Of a stretch of DNA of 64,000 bases, positions 23,579-31,679 are shown one piece after another. How positions within the stretch are numbered: position 1 is the stretch's first letter; every line of letters starts with the position of its first letter. A program made the position numbers and the translations under genes. The stretch is from positions 186,001 through 250,000 of the forward strand of contig JBMNTP010000001.1 of NCBI GenBank assembly GCA_050945795.1, read 5' to 3'. The DNA is from JBMNTP01 sp050945795. Its GTDB lineage: Bacteria; Bacillota; Clostridia; Christensenellales; MGBC116941. A model generated the notes under the pieces. That model searched no databases. It worked only from the letters and a program-made list of their open reading frames with translations, and was not told the origin of the DNA.

Positions 23579-24562
23579 ATGAAAACCAAGAATATAGTCG
23601 TATTCCTGCTCATCTTTATTATGAGCTTTACAATTTTAACCGGCTGCGCATCAAACGGCGAACAAAAGATGCGGGTAGCAATAGTGCAGCCCATGAGCCA
23701 CACCTCGCTTGACCAAATCCGCGACACTATAGTAGCGGAACTTGGCGACGAGTATGACATTACGCTGCTAAATACCAACGGCGATAACTCGGCATTGGCA
23801 ACGGTTTTTCAAAACGTCAAAAGCCAAAACATTGACATCGTAATCCCCATAGCCACTTCCGCCGCGCAGAGCGCCAAAACTGTTTTTGAGGGCAGCAATA
23901 CGCCCATAGTATTTTCCGCCGTTTCCGATCCTGTTTCCGCCGGGCTTACCGGCGACGATGCGAAAAACATCACCGGCATCTCAAACAATATACCGGCTGA
24001 TGAAATCGTTAAATTGATTTCGAATTTCCAGCCCGACTATAGCAAAATCGGCTTTCTCTACACTTCAAGCGAAGTAAATTCCGTTTCTACCATAAACGCC
24101 GCTAAAGCATACTGCGATGAGAACGGCATCGCTTATGAGGAAGCCTCCATCGCCGAGTTGCGCGACCTGCCCACCGCCGTCAACACCCTCATTTCAAAAG
24201 GCGTTGACGCGCTGTACACCGGCAACGACAACGCCATCGCCTCGGCTATGCTCGTTTATACCGATCTCGCTTATGGCAAGAAAATACCGGTATACTGCGG
24301 TGCCGATTCTATGGTTTCGGATGGCGGCTTTGCTACTATCGGCATAGATTATGTTGAGCTGGGCAAACAGACGGCTGAACTCGTTAAAAAAATCGCCGGC
24401 GGCGAAAAGCCCTTCGATCTGCCCTATACGGTTTTGACAGAATACGTCCGCTTTGTAAACCTGCAGGCCGCCAATCGCCTAGGTCTTTCGCTAAGCGAAA
24501 GTATGCTTGAAGAGTATGAAATCCTGGTTGAAAAAGACGGCACAAGTCACTTTGGGAAATGA
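23579..24562 (+). CDS. trpX: TrpX-type ABC transporter substrate-binding lipoprotein
   Basis: The 327-residue lipoprotein (lipobox LTGC) belongs to the ABC_sub_bind family. RVAIVQPMSH at the start of the mature part, TSAAQSAKT and FSAVSDPVSAG are typical. Members regulated by tryptophan T-boxes in other Firmicutes are called TrpX and are predicted to bind tryptophan or a related compound. The gene lies 39 bases after the dehydrogenase, with GAAAGAGG as ribosome-binding site, and nine bases before the permease. The operon position under a UGG T-box supports the name; the ligand is not proven. Confidence 0.88.
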   Translation: MKTKNIVVFLLIFIMSFTILTGCASNGEQKMRVAIVQPMSHTSLDQIRDTIVAELGDEYDITLLNTNGDNSALATVFQNVKSQNIDIVIPIATSAAQSAKTVFEGSNTPIVFSAVSDPVSAGLTGDDAKNITGISNNIPADEIVKLISNFQPDYSKIGFLYTSSEVNSVSTINAAKAYCDENGIAYEEASIAELRDLPTAVNTLISKGVDALYTGNDNAIASAMLVYTDLAYGKKIPVYCGADSMVSDGGFATIGIDYVELGKQTAELVKKIAGGEKPFDLPYTVLTEYVRFVNLQAANRLGLSLSESMLEEYEILVEKDGTSHFGK

Positions 24563-24571
24563 GGCAAAAGC

Positions 24572-25519
24572 ATGGATTATATTGGAATGCTGCTTTCGGC
24601 AGTAGGGCAGGGTCTGCTATACGCGCCTATGGCAATGGGCGTTTATATAGCTTTTAGGATATTAAAAACGCCCGACCTTACAGTTGACGGCAGTTTTGTG
24701 TTCGGCATGACGGTATGCGCCGTTATAACTGTAGCCGGGCATCCCCTTTTGGCTATACCGGCCGGCGTAGTGGCCGGAGCAATTGCCGGATGGATAACCG
24801 GCGTACTTCAAACAACGCTCTGCATTAACGCCATACTCTCCGGCATACTCACCATGACAGGGCTGTATACCATAAACTACGCCATATTAGGCGGCCAGTC
24901 TAATCTGTATTTACAGCATATGGTAACAGGCCAAGGCGGCACTCAAACGCCGGAAGCCAGCGTTACGATTTATCGGCTGTTTGCTTCGGCATTAGACCTC
25001 GGCGCGTACAGCGAGCCTATACTTACAGCGCTTATTACGGCGGCTGTGGCGGCGGTGTTGATAGTGTTTTTCAAGACACACCCCGGCATGGCTATTAGAG
25101 CCACAGGCGATAATGAGGAGATGGTGCGCTCCTCCTCTATAAACGCCGGACAGGCGCGCCGCACCGGTATTATGATGGCTAACGCGCTTGTCGGCCTTTC
25201 AGGCGCTCTGCTATGCCAGCAGCAGCGTTACGCCGACCTATCGAGCGGCAGCGGAACGCTGGTTGTAGGGTTGGCGTCGGTAATTATAGGGCTCGTGCTA
25301 TTTGGCCGCCGCAGCGTAACGGCGGGTGTTCTTTCGGCTATCGTGGGTTCTTTGCTGTATCGCGCCATTCTCCAGGCCGCTTATCTTATAGATATGCCGA
25401 GCTACATGGTCAAGCTGCTTTCGGCGATTATAGTGGTGTTCGCCCTTACGCTGCCTCTTATCAAAAAAAAGGCGCAGGCGGCAAACACACGCCAAAAAGC
25501 ACGAAAGGAGGCGGAGTAA
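24572..25519 (+). CDS. trpY: TrpY-type ABC transporter permease
   Basis: This 315-residue inner-membrane permease has eight or nine hydrophobic segments and belongs to the branched-chain-type permease group that pairs with ABC_sub_bind receptors. The cytoplasmic loop ATGDNEEMVRSSSINAGQAR contains the ATPase-contact region typical of the group. It is flanked directly by the receptor and ATPase genes; its stop codon TAA is immediately followed by the ATPase ATG. With them it should form an importer for tryptophan or a related aromatic compound, induced when tRNA-Trp is uncharged. Confidence 0.88.
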   Translation: MDYIGMLLSAVGQGLLYAPMAMGVYIAFRILKTPDLTVDGSFVFGMTVCAVITVAGHPLLAIPAGVVAGAIAGWITGVLQTTLCINAILSGILTMTGLYTINYAILGGQSNLYLQHMVTGQGGTQTPEASVTIYRLFASALDLGAYSEPILTALITAAVAAVLIVFFKTHPGMAIRATGDNEEMVRSSSINAGQARRTGIMMANALVGLSGALLCQQQRYADLSSGSGTLVVGLASVIIGLVLFGRRSVTAGVLSAIVGSLLYRAILQAAYLIDMPSYMVKLLSAIIVVFALTLPLIKKKAQAANTRQKARKEAE

Positions 25520-26326
25520 ATGGCGTCATATCTGGATTTCCAAAGCCTTAATAAGCGCTTTGAGCCCGGCACCATAAACGAAAAGATAGCGCTTGATAAT
25601 TTTACATTAAAAGCCCCTAAAGGCGATTTTATAACCATTCTTGGCTCAAACGGCGCCGGCAAATCGACGCTCTTTAACGCTATCCTAGGAAAATTCCCTC
25701 TCGATAGCGGTAAAATACTTGTCGATGGCGAGGATATTACATATCAAAAGGATTATAGGCGGGCGCTCAATATTGGCTGCCTGTTTCAAGATCCGTTGCG
25801 CGGCACAGCTCCAAATATGACCATAGAGGAAAATCTGGCGCTGGCTTATACGCGCAAATCCTCACGATCGCTTTTCGCGGTCAATCGCAAGAATACAGCG
25901 GTGTTCCGCGAATGGCTGTCAACACTCCATATGGGGCTTGAAGACCGCATGAAAAGCAAGATGGGCACGCTCTCAGGCGGCCAGAGGCAAGCCGCCGCGC
26001 TGTTGATGGCGACAATTGCCCGCCCCAAATTGCTGCTGCTTGACGAGCACACCGCCGCGCTTGATCCGGCGGCGTCTGAAAAAGTACTGCGCATCACAAA
26101 AGATATTGTCGCAGAGCACGGGCTTACAACGCTTATGATAACGCATGATATGAATTACGCGCTTGAATGCGGCAACAGGACTATTGTTATGGATGCCGGC
26201 CGCCTTATATTGGACATACAAGGCGACGAGCGCCGCAACATGACCCCACTAAAACTCACCGATATGTTTATAAACGCCACAAAGAGCATTCTGACCGACC
26301 GCAGTATGCTAACAAGCCGCCAATAA
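25520..26326 (+). CDS. trpZ: TrpZ-type ABC transporter ATP-binding protein
   Basis: The 268-residue ATPase has Walker A GSNGAGKST, a Q-loop in LFQDPLRG, signature LSGGQRQ, Walker B LLLLDEH and the switch histidine in MITHDM. It is the energising subunit of the adjacent importer. The AAAGGAGGCGG ribosome-binding site lies inside the end of the permease gene, and the ATG abuts the permease stop. A strong terminator closes the operon. Confidence 0.95.
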   Translation: MASYLDFQSLNKRFEPGTINEKIALDNFTLKAPKGDFITILGSNGAGKSTLFNAILGKFPLDSGKILVDGEDITYQKDYRRALNIGCLFQDPLRGTAPNMTIEENLALAYTRKSSRSLFAVNRKNTAVFREWLSTLHMGLEDRMKSKMGTLSGGQRQAAALLMATIARPKLLLLDEHTAALDPAASEKVLRITKDIVAEHGLTTLMITHDMNYALECGNRTIVMDAGRLILDIQGDERRNMTPLKLTDMFINATKSILTDRSMLTSRQ

Positions 26327-26340
26327 CAAAAGCATATACC

Positions 26341-26377
26341 CAAAAGCCCGAAAAGCATTTTATCTTTCGGGCTTTTT
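26341..26377 (+). terminator. Terminator of the T-box operon
   Basis: AAAAGCCCGAAA pairs with TTTCGGGCTTTT, followed by further T. Confidence 0.93.
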
Positions 26378-26733
26378 TGCTTTACTCATTATACCTCCAC
26401 GCGCGCGCCGCATTGGCTGCGCCCTTCCCGCCCGCCGTTTATTGGCTGCTTAGCCCCGCCATTTCAAACAGATGTATCCATATCCCATACATTATGCACG
26501 CATCGCATTGATATTATCGCAGTGCAGCCTTGGGGTTTATATACAAAACTATCTTATATCTTGTCCATATCAGCCCTAAATTTCCATGATGATTGACATT
26601 CAGGCTAAAATTGTTTAAGCTTTGAAACAAGTTCTATAAATCACCAGGCTTATAAAATCATATTTATATATACAATCGCGTGACAAATCCGATTTTAGGC
26701 GTGTGCTTTGGGTAAGCTTTAAGGAGTATACTT
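26378..26733. other. Intergenic stretch, no gene seen
   Basis: No convincing frame is present. TTGACA near 26594 has only a poor -10 partner (TAAGCT) at the right distance, so the promoter of the next gene is not assigned. AAGGAG at 26721 is its ribosome-binding site. Confidence 0.4.
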
Positions 26734-27420
26734 ATGAATAAAAAGAAATTTTCATCTGAGCTGGCTCTCGTTTTGGGTCTGCTGTTAAATAGTTTGGCGG
26801 TGGCTTTTATGGCGCAAAGCGATTTTGGTGTCTCCTCGCTGACGAGTTTCCCTCTGGCGCTGAGCTATTTGCTGCCGCGGCTTAGCTTTGGAATGTGGAG
26901 CTTTCTATGGCAAGTTCTCGCCATAGCGATGCTTATAATCATGACAAGAAGCTTTCGCTGGGGATATCTTATCTCCTTTTTTATCGGCAGTATATTCGGC
27001 TATTTGCTGGACCTCTTTACTCCGCTTTTATCCCATCTGCCGCAGATGCTGCCCTTGCGCATATTATATTATGTAATCGGTATGCTGATTTTATCGATAG
27101 GCATCAGCCTGCTTTTGCGCTGTCGCCTGCCAATTTTGCCATTCGAGACATTTATACGTGGGGTATCGTCACATTTTAACTGGCCTGTTAAATGGATTAA
27201 AACAATCTATGACTGCACCAGCGTATTGCTAGCGCTCCTCACATCGCTCCTTTTTGGGCGATTGGTCGGTGTAGGCATCGGCACCATCGCCAGCGCGCTT
27301 ATGCAAGGAACTCTAATACAGCGCAATTTCCGCTTTCTTGATAGCCGCTTTACTTTTGAGGCTACCGTGCCTCAGATTGGACGCTTTATTGAGATGGAAG
27401 AGCGAGAAAAAAGCGCATAG
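26734..27420 (+). CDS. YczE/YitT-type membrane protein
   Basis: The 228-residue protein has five to six membrane helices and the opening pattern of YczE-like proteins (LGLLLNSLAVAFMAQSDFG). A central RCRLPILPFETFIRG loop and a conserved IKTIYDCTSVLLAL helix follow. Family members are uncharacterised integral membrane proteins, so no substrate can be given. ATG 26734 follows AAGGAG. It has its own terminator and is separated from the T-box operon by a terminator. Confidence 0.82.
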   Translation: MNKKKFSSELALVLGLLLNSLAVAFMAQSDFGVSSLTSFPLALSYLLPRLSFGMWSFLWQVLAIAMLIIMTRSFRWGYLISFFIGSIFGYLLDLFTPLLSHLPQMLPLRILYYVIGMLILSIGISLLLRCRLPILPFETFIRGVSSHFNWPVKWIKTIYDCTSVLLALLTSLLFGRLVGVGIGTIASALMQGTLIQRNFRFLDSRFTFEATVPQIGRFIEMEEREKSA

Positions 27421-27506
27421 CCCAGTATCGGCTTATAAAGAGGTAGGCTTGTTTTTGAGCGCACATTTCGTATCTACCTACATTTAGTTAACAAAAAACA
27501 GCATAT

Positions 27507-27540
27507 AAAAGGCGCTCGTATTTTAAGAGCGCGCTTTTTA
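27507..27540 (+). terminator. Probable terminator
   Basis: AAAAGGCGCTC pairs with GAGCGCGCTTTTT with one offset base, downstream of the YczE-like gene. Confidence 0.7.
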
Positions 27541-27642
27541 CTGTTATGCAAAATCCCTATATATGCAAAATCATATTATTATTTATATCATGTCGTTCAA
27601 TAATTCTCTTTAACGCTGATTAATGCTAGTTCCACAGCCTTA

Positions 27643-28431
27643 TCAAAGTATCGTTACATTGTGCGCCGCCGCCTTATCTCTAAGCGACGCCGGCAATTCT
27701 AAAGGATCTACTTCGGTAATAAGATAATCATAATCGCCTATATCGGCAAAAGTATACGCATACACCCTGCCTATTTTTGAAGTGTCAAAAAGCATGGCAG
27801 ACTGCTTAGCCTTTTGCGTTACTAGCGTCTTTATCTGATGCTCGGTTTCGTTGCCGCATGTACAGCCGTAATCGTTGGCGTATCCGGTGCTTACTACAAA
27901 CGCAAACTCAATATTAATCGCCGCCAGCATTTCCATAGTAGTTGCGCCCGATAAAGCGAGATTGGTTTTATTGAGTATGCCGCCGCACAACGTTATTGTT
28001 AAGAGCGGATTTTTAGAAAGCTCAAGCGCCGTATTAGGGCCATTTGTAATAATGTTGCAGTTAACATTCGGAGCTACTTTCGCCAACTCAATCGCCGTTG
28101 TTCCGGCGTCGATGAATACGCTTTTTTTATTATCCAGCAGAGAAAGCGCCTTTTGCGCTATAGTCCGCTTGGCCTCTTTGTTAACCCCTTCTCTTGCCGA
28201 AAAGACGGCTACTGTTTTTTGCATTAATATAGACTTTTGCTCATCAGCCGCGTTTATTCGCCTCGCGCCGCCGCGCACCTTTACCAGCAGCCCTTTTTCC
28301 TGAAGATAAGATAAATCCCTGTGAATAGTCATAGTGCTTACGTCGGGAAACAATTCGGAAAGCTGATCTATAGTCACAAGGTCTTTAGACTTTACAAAAT
28401 CGTATATTTTTTCTCTGCGGATGCTGTTCAT
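27643..28431 (-). CDS. DeoR/GlpR-family transcriptional regulator
   Basis: The 262-residue regulator has an N-terminal winged helix-turn-helix (RREKIYDFV, then STMTIHRDLSYLQEKGLLVKVRGGA split by the wing) and a C-terminal DeoR sugar-phosphate sensor domain with DAGTTAIELA and LTLCGGIL. DeoR proteins typically respond to phosphorylated sugars. It is divergent from the archaeal-type GAPDH-PGK genes and is their likely regulator. ATG 28431 has AAAGGA about ten bases upstream; a 15-codon extension to 28476 lacks a site. TATAACAT, found as an inverted repeat at the GAPDH promoter, also occurs at 28497-28504 in front of this gene, suggesting autoregulation. Confidence 0.92.
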   Translation of the reverse strand: MNSIRREKIYDFVKSKDLVTIDQLSELFPDVSTMTIHRDLSYLQEKGLLVKVRGGARRINAADEQKSILMQKTVAVFSAREGVNKEAKRTIAQKALSLLDNKKSVFIDAGTTAIELAKVAPNVNCNIITNGPNTALELSKNPLLTITLCGGILNKTNLALSGATTMEMLAAINIEFAFVVSTGYANDYGCTCGNETEHQIKTLVTQKAKQSAMLFDTSKIGRVYAYTFADIGDYDYLITEVDPLELPASLRDKAAAHNVTIL

Positions 28432-28496
28432 ATGTGAAATATCCTTTGCAACCGATTCATAATTCATGGATCGCAATTTAGATTTATGTATTGAAT

Positions 28497-28504
28497 TATA
28501 ACAT
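28497..28504. promoter_or_regulatory. Candidate DeoR half-site at the regulator gene
   Basis: TATAACAT here is identical to one arm of the inverted repeat at 28723-28760 and lies 66 bases upstream of the regulator's start. Confidence 0.35.
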
Positions 28505-28695
28505 TTTAAAACAAATCCGTCAATATTTCTCCAATCTCGCTCCTCATTAAATCAGTGCCCCGCGCCCATCACGCCACACCCTTAACTGTTGGGCACTCTT
28601 AATACCCGCATACTTGTCTTTCATTATAATATCCTCCGCTAACACGCCGCTTGTTATCAAGCGTATAAATCATGCTTTAATTCGTTTATATATGA

Positions 28696-28724
28696 TTGAC
28701 ACAGCGTTATTGTTGCATTATAAT
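28696..28724 (+). promoter_or_regulatory. Strong promoter for the GAPDH-PGK genes
   Basis: Consensus TTGACA (28696-28701), a 17-base spacer and consensus TATAAT (28719-28724). The predicted leader is about 170 bases, with no other gene in it. Confidence 0.8.
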
Positions 28725-28760
28725 GTTATAAACTGCATTGTTTCTCACATTATATAACAT
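28723..28760. promoter_or_regulatory. Candidate DeoR operator (inverted repeat)
   Basis: ATGTTATA (28723-28730) and TATAACAT (28753-28760) form a perfect 8-bp inverted repeat spanning the promoter's -10 box and transcription start, an ideal place for repression. Confidence 0.5.
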
Positions 28761-28902
28761 CAAGGCATAGCATTGTAATCCAAATATAACTCGCGGGCTT
28801 AACGCCAAAGTATGTATTTCGCAATTATTGATAAACTTAGCCGGTTAAAACCGGAAATATTGTTTGCATATAATATCACCAATGTAAGAAAGGATATTTA
28901 AA

Positions 28903-29937
28903 ATGGCAAAAATCAAGGTTGGAGTAGCGGGATACGGAGTAATCGGGCAGCGCCTCGCCGACGGCGTGGCGTTACAGGGCGATATGGAGCTTGTTGGCAT
29001 AGCCGATCTTGCGCCGACGCTGTCAATCCGCGCCCTTCATGAAAAAGGCATGCCATACGACCTTTATCTCGTCGACGGCGCTGATAAAAGCAAATTCGAC
29101 GCTCTTGGCATGCCCGTCGCCGGAACATTTGAGGAATTGGTCGGCAAGGTAGATATAATGCTCGACAGTTCGCCCGGCGGTGTAGGCGTGAAGAATAAAG
29201 AGCTGTATGCGAAAAAAGGCGTTAAGGCTGTTTTCCAAGGTGGCGAGCAGAATTCTGTAGCCGACGTGTTTTTCCACGGCTACGCCAACTATGAAAAAGG
29301 CTTAGGGGCAAACTACCTCAAGCTTACCAGCTGCAACACCACCGGACTTATTCGAGTCGTAGACTGCCTCGATCGCGCCTGCGGCCTTGAAAAGGTAGCT
29401 ATAACCATAATACGCCGCGTCGCCGATCCCGGCGATTATCACCGCGGCCTTACAAACGCCCTTCAGATGGAGAAGGCGCCGAGCCATCAGGCGGTAGACC
29501 TTATGACAATCATGCCGCATGTTAGCGCAACAGGCATACTCGTGCATACACCGGTAACGCACGGCCACATTATAACAGTACTCGCGAGCGGCAAAAACGG
29601 CAGCAAAATCAGCAGAGAAACAGCTCTTGAGGTGCTATCAAAACACCCGCGCATACGCATCGTCAGCATGGACGACGGCTTTCTCGGCAACGCCAGCCTT
29701 TTCCGCTATGCCCGTGATTTAGGCAATCCGCGCGGCGATATGTATGAGATTGCCTTGTGGGAAGACAGTGTTGTAGAAAGCGGAAACGATGTTATGTTCG
29801 CTATAAATATACCGCAAGAAAGCGTTACAATACCCGAAAGCATAGACGCTGTGCGCGCGGCAATGCAGATGCAGCCGAGTCGCGAAGAGGGTACTACGGC
29901 TACTAATAAATACCTCGGAATAGGAAAATGGATGTAA
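28903..29937 (+). CDS. gap: Archaeal-type (type II) glyceraldehyde-3-phosphate dehydrogenase
   Basis: The 344-residue enzyme oxidises glyceraldehyde 3-phosphate to 1,3-bisphosphoglycerate. It is clearly the archaeal type II form and not bacterial GapA. The Rossmann start is VGVAGYGVIGQRLADGV, the catalytic Cys144 lies in SCNTTGL, and IIRRVADP, PSHQAVDLMTIMPH and the IPESIDAVRA ending all match archaeal enzymes. Bacterial GapA would show SCTTNCLAP instead. It is followed 167 bases later by an archaeal-type phosphoglycerate kinase and is divergent from a DeoR regulator. AAAGGA precedes the ATG. Archaeal forms often accept both NAD and NADP; cofactor use here is unknown. Confidence 0.9.
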   Translation: MAKIKVGVAGYGVIGQRLADGVALQGDMELVGIADLAPTLSIRALHEKGMPYDLYLVDGADKSKFDALGMPVAGTFEELVGKVDIMLDSSPGGVGVKNKELYAKKGVKAVFQGGEQNSVADVFFHGYANYEKGLGANYLKLTSCNTTGLIRVVDCLDRACGLEKVAITIIRRVADPGDYHRGLTNALQMEKAPSHQAVDLMTIMPHVSATGILVHTPVTHGHIITVLASGKNGSKISRETALEVLSKHPRIRIVSMDDGFLGNASLFRYARDLGNPRGDMYEIALWEDSVVESGNDVMFAINIPQESVTIPESIDAVRAAMQMQPSREEGTTATNKYLGIGKWM

Positions 29938-30104
29938 TCCGGCTCATACCCGCCGGAATATAATTCCGGTATTTTGATAATAAGGCGATGGGCAGCGGGG
30001 CTGCAAGGGGTTTCGTTGCCTTAGCCTTAGATAATTTTTAAGTGGCCTCGGCCACTTTTTCTATAATAGACGTTAAGAACTCTTAAATTGAGAGGAGAAA
30101 GGCG

Positions 30105-31364
30105 ATGCAGTTTGGCATAAATACGCTTGACGATTTTTCCGTATCCGGCAAAACAGTACTTTGCCGCGTAGATATAAACCAGCCCGTCGATCGAGAAACG
30201 GGCAAACTTAAAAGCACCGCCCGCATAGAGGCCTGCGTGCCTACTATAAAGGAGCTTTCGGATAAAGGCGCGAAGGTGGTACTGCTGGCGCATCAAGGCA
30301 GCGACATAGAATACAAGAACTTTTATACCACACAGCCGCACGCCGCAATACTAAGCGCATTTTTAGGGCGGCAAGTGCAATTTATTGACGACGTATGCGG
30401 TCCGGCGGCTCGCGAGCGTATAGCGGCTCTAAAGAACGGCGAAATACTTCTCCTTGACAATGTGCGCTTCTGCTCTGAAGAACAAACGCTTTTCGAGCTT
30501 AAGCTTAAACTAACGCATAAGCAGCAGGCTGATACTGAAGTTGTTAGAAAACTCAGCCCGCTTGCCGACATATATGTATGCGACGCCTTTGCCGCCGCGC
30601 ACCGCGACCAGCCCAGTCTTTGCGGCTTTGAACAGGTGCTGCCCTCGGCTATGGGCCGGCTTTTTGAAAAGGAATACAGCGTTATATCGTCGCTTATGCA
30701 AAACCCCGCCCGCCCCTGTACATTTGTATTGGGCGGCACCAAAATATCCGACGCTTTCGTTATGATGGAGACTGTACTCAAAGGCGGCATAGCTGATAAT
30801 GTGCTTACCGGCGGGCTTGTCGCCAATATACTTCTAGCCGCCAAAGGCGAAAACATAGGAAGCGGCAGCCTAGATTTTATAATGCGCTCAAACTACGGCG
30901 AGTATATAGAAAAGGCGCGCTCGCTTTATAATAAATACGCCTCACGCATACACTTGCCAAGCGATTTGGCTTATGTATTAGACAGCAGCCGCAAAGAAGC
31001 CGTTCTAGGCTCTATACCAAGCGATATAACGGCGCTTGATATAGGCGCAAAAACTGCGCTGCGATACGCCGATATAATAATGACATCTAAAACTGTGTTT
31101 GTAAACGGGCCTATGGGCGTTTTTGAGCAGCCGGAGACAGAGCTTGGCACAAGCTCAATATGGGACGCGCTTGGCAGCACAACCGCCTATACCGTTATAG
31201 GCGGCGGCGACAGCATAACCGCCACTACTAAATACGACAAAACACAAAACATTTCATACATCTGCACCGGCGGCGGCGCTCTTATACGCTTTCTTAGCGG
31301 AGAGGAACTGCCGGTAATAAAAGCGCTGCGACACGCCGCAGCAACATTCCCTACGCGTAAATAA
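30105..31364 (+). CDS. pgk: Archaeal-type phosphoglycerate kinase
   Basis: The 419-residue enzyme makes ATP from 1,3-bisphosphoglycerate. It has N-terminal CRVDINQPVD, LAHQGSD and LLDNVRF substrate segments, AFAAAHRDQPSLCGF, and the nucleotide-binding part with FVLGGTKISDA, FVNGPMGVFE and GGGDSI. The wording of these motifs (DINQPVD, AHRDQPSL, LSGEELPVIKAL) follows archaeal enzymes, where bacterial PGK reads DFNVPL and GTAHRAHASTVG. The pairing with an archaeal-type GAPDH suggests joint acquisition. A GAGAGGAGA ribosome-binding site precedes ATG 30105, and a terminator follows. Confidence 0.92.
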   Translation: MQFGINTLDDFSVSGKTVLCRVDINQPVDRETGKLKSTARIEACVPTIKELSDKGAKVVLLAHQGSDIEYKNFYTTQPHAAILSAFLGRQVQFIDDVCGPAARERIAALKNGEILLLDNVRFCSEEQTLFELKLKLTHKQQADTEVVRKLSPLADIYVCDAFAAAHRDQPSLCGFEQVLPSAMGRLFEKEYSVISSLMQNPARPCTFVLGGTKISDAFVMMETVLKGGIADNVLTGGLVANILLAAKGENIGSGSLDFIMRSNYGEYIEKARSLYNKYASRIHLPSDLAYVLDSSRKEAVLGSIPSDITALDIGAKTALRYADIIMTSKTVFVNGPMGVFEQPETELGTSSIWDALGSTTAYTVIGGGDSITATTKYDKTQNISYICTGGGALIRFLSGEELPVIKALRHAAATFPTRK

Positions 31365-31410
31365 AGCTGTATCAATATTAAATTTTAAATCTACATTCAC
31401 AAAACAGCAT

Positions 31411-31445
31411 AAAAACGCCGGTTCGTTTTATGGAACCGGCGTTTT
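31411..31445. terminator. Bidirectional terminator between pgk and copZ
   Basis: AAAAACGCCGGTTC pairs with GAACCGGCGTTTT; A and T runs flank both sides. It separates convergent transcription units. Confidence 0.9.
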
Positions 31446-31456
31446 ACTTGGAGCGA

Positions 31457-31666
31457 TTATTTAACCACTTCGTAGCCCTGGTCTTCTATGGCGTTTTCAA
31501 TATCCTTGCTTGTTACCTTAGCCGGATCAAATTCTACCGACACCGTCTTATCCGCGAGGCTTACATCAACCTTCAAAACGCCGTCAAGCTCTCCAACCGC
31601 CTTTTTAACAGCGTTTTCACAGTGCGAGCATGTCATGCCTTCAACATTCAATAAAATCGCTTGCAT
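31457..31666 (-). CDS. copZ: Copper chaperone (heavy-metal-associated domain)
   Basis: This 69-residue single HMA domain carries the Cu(I)-binding MTCSHC near residue 11 and the usual beta-alpha-beta-beta-alpha-beta pattern (VEGMTCSHCENAVKKAVGEL, later DIENAIEDQGYEVV). It should carry cytosolic copper to the CopA exporter. It is the last gene of a csoR-copA-lipoprotein-copZ unit on the minus strand. Confidence 0.93.
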   Translation of the reverse strand: MQAILLNVEGMTCSHCENAVKKAVGELDGVLKVDVSLADKTVSVEFDPAKVTSKDIENAIEDQGYEVVK

Positions 31667-31679
31667 TATTATTCCCTCC

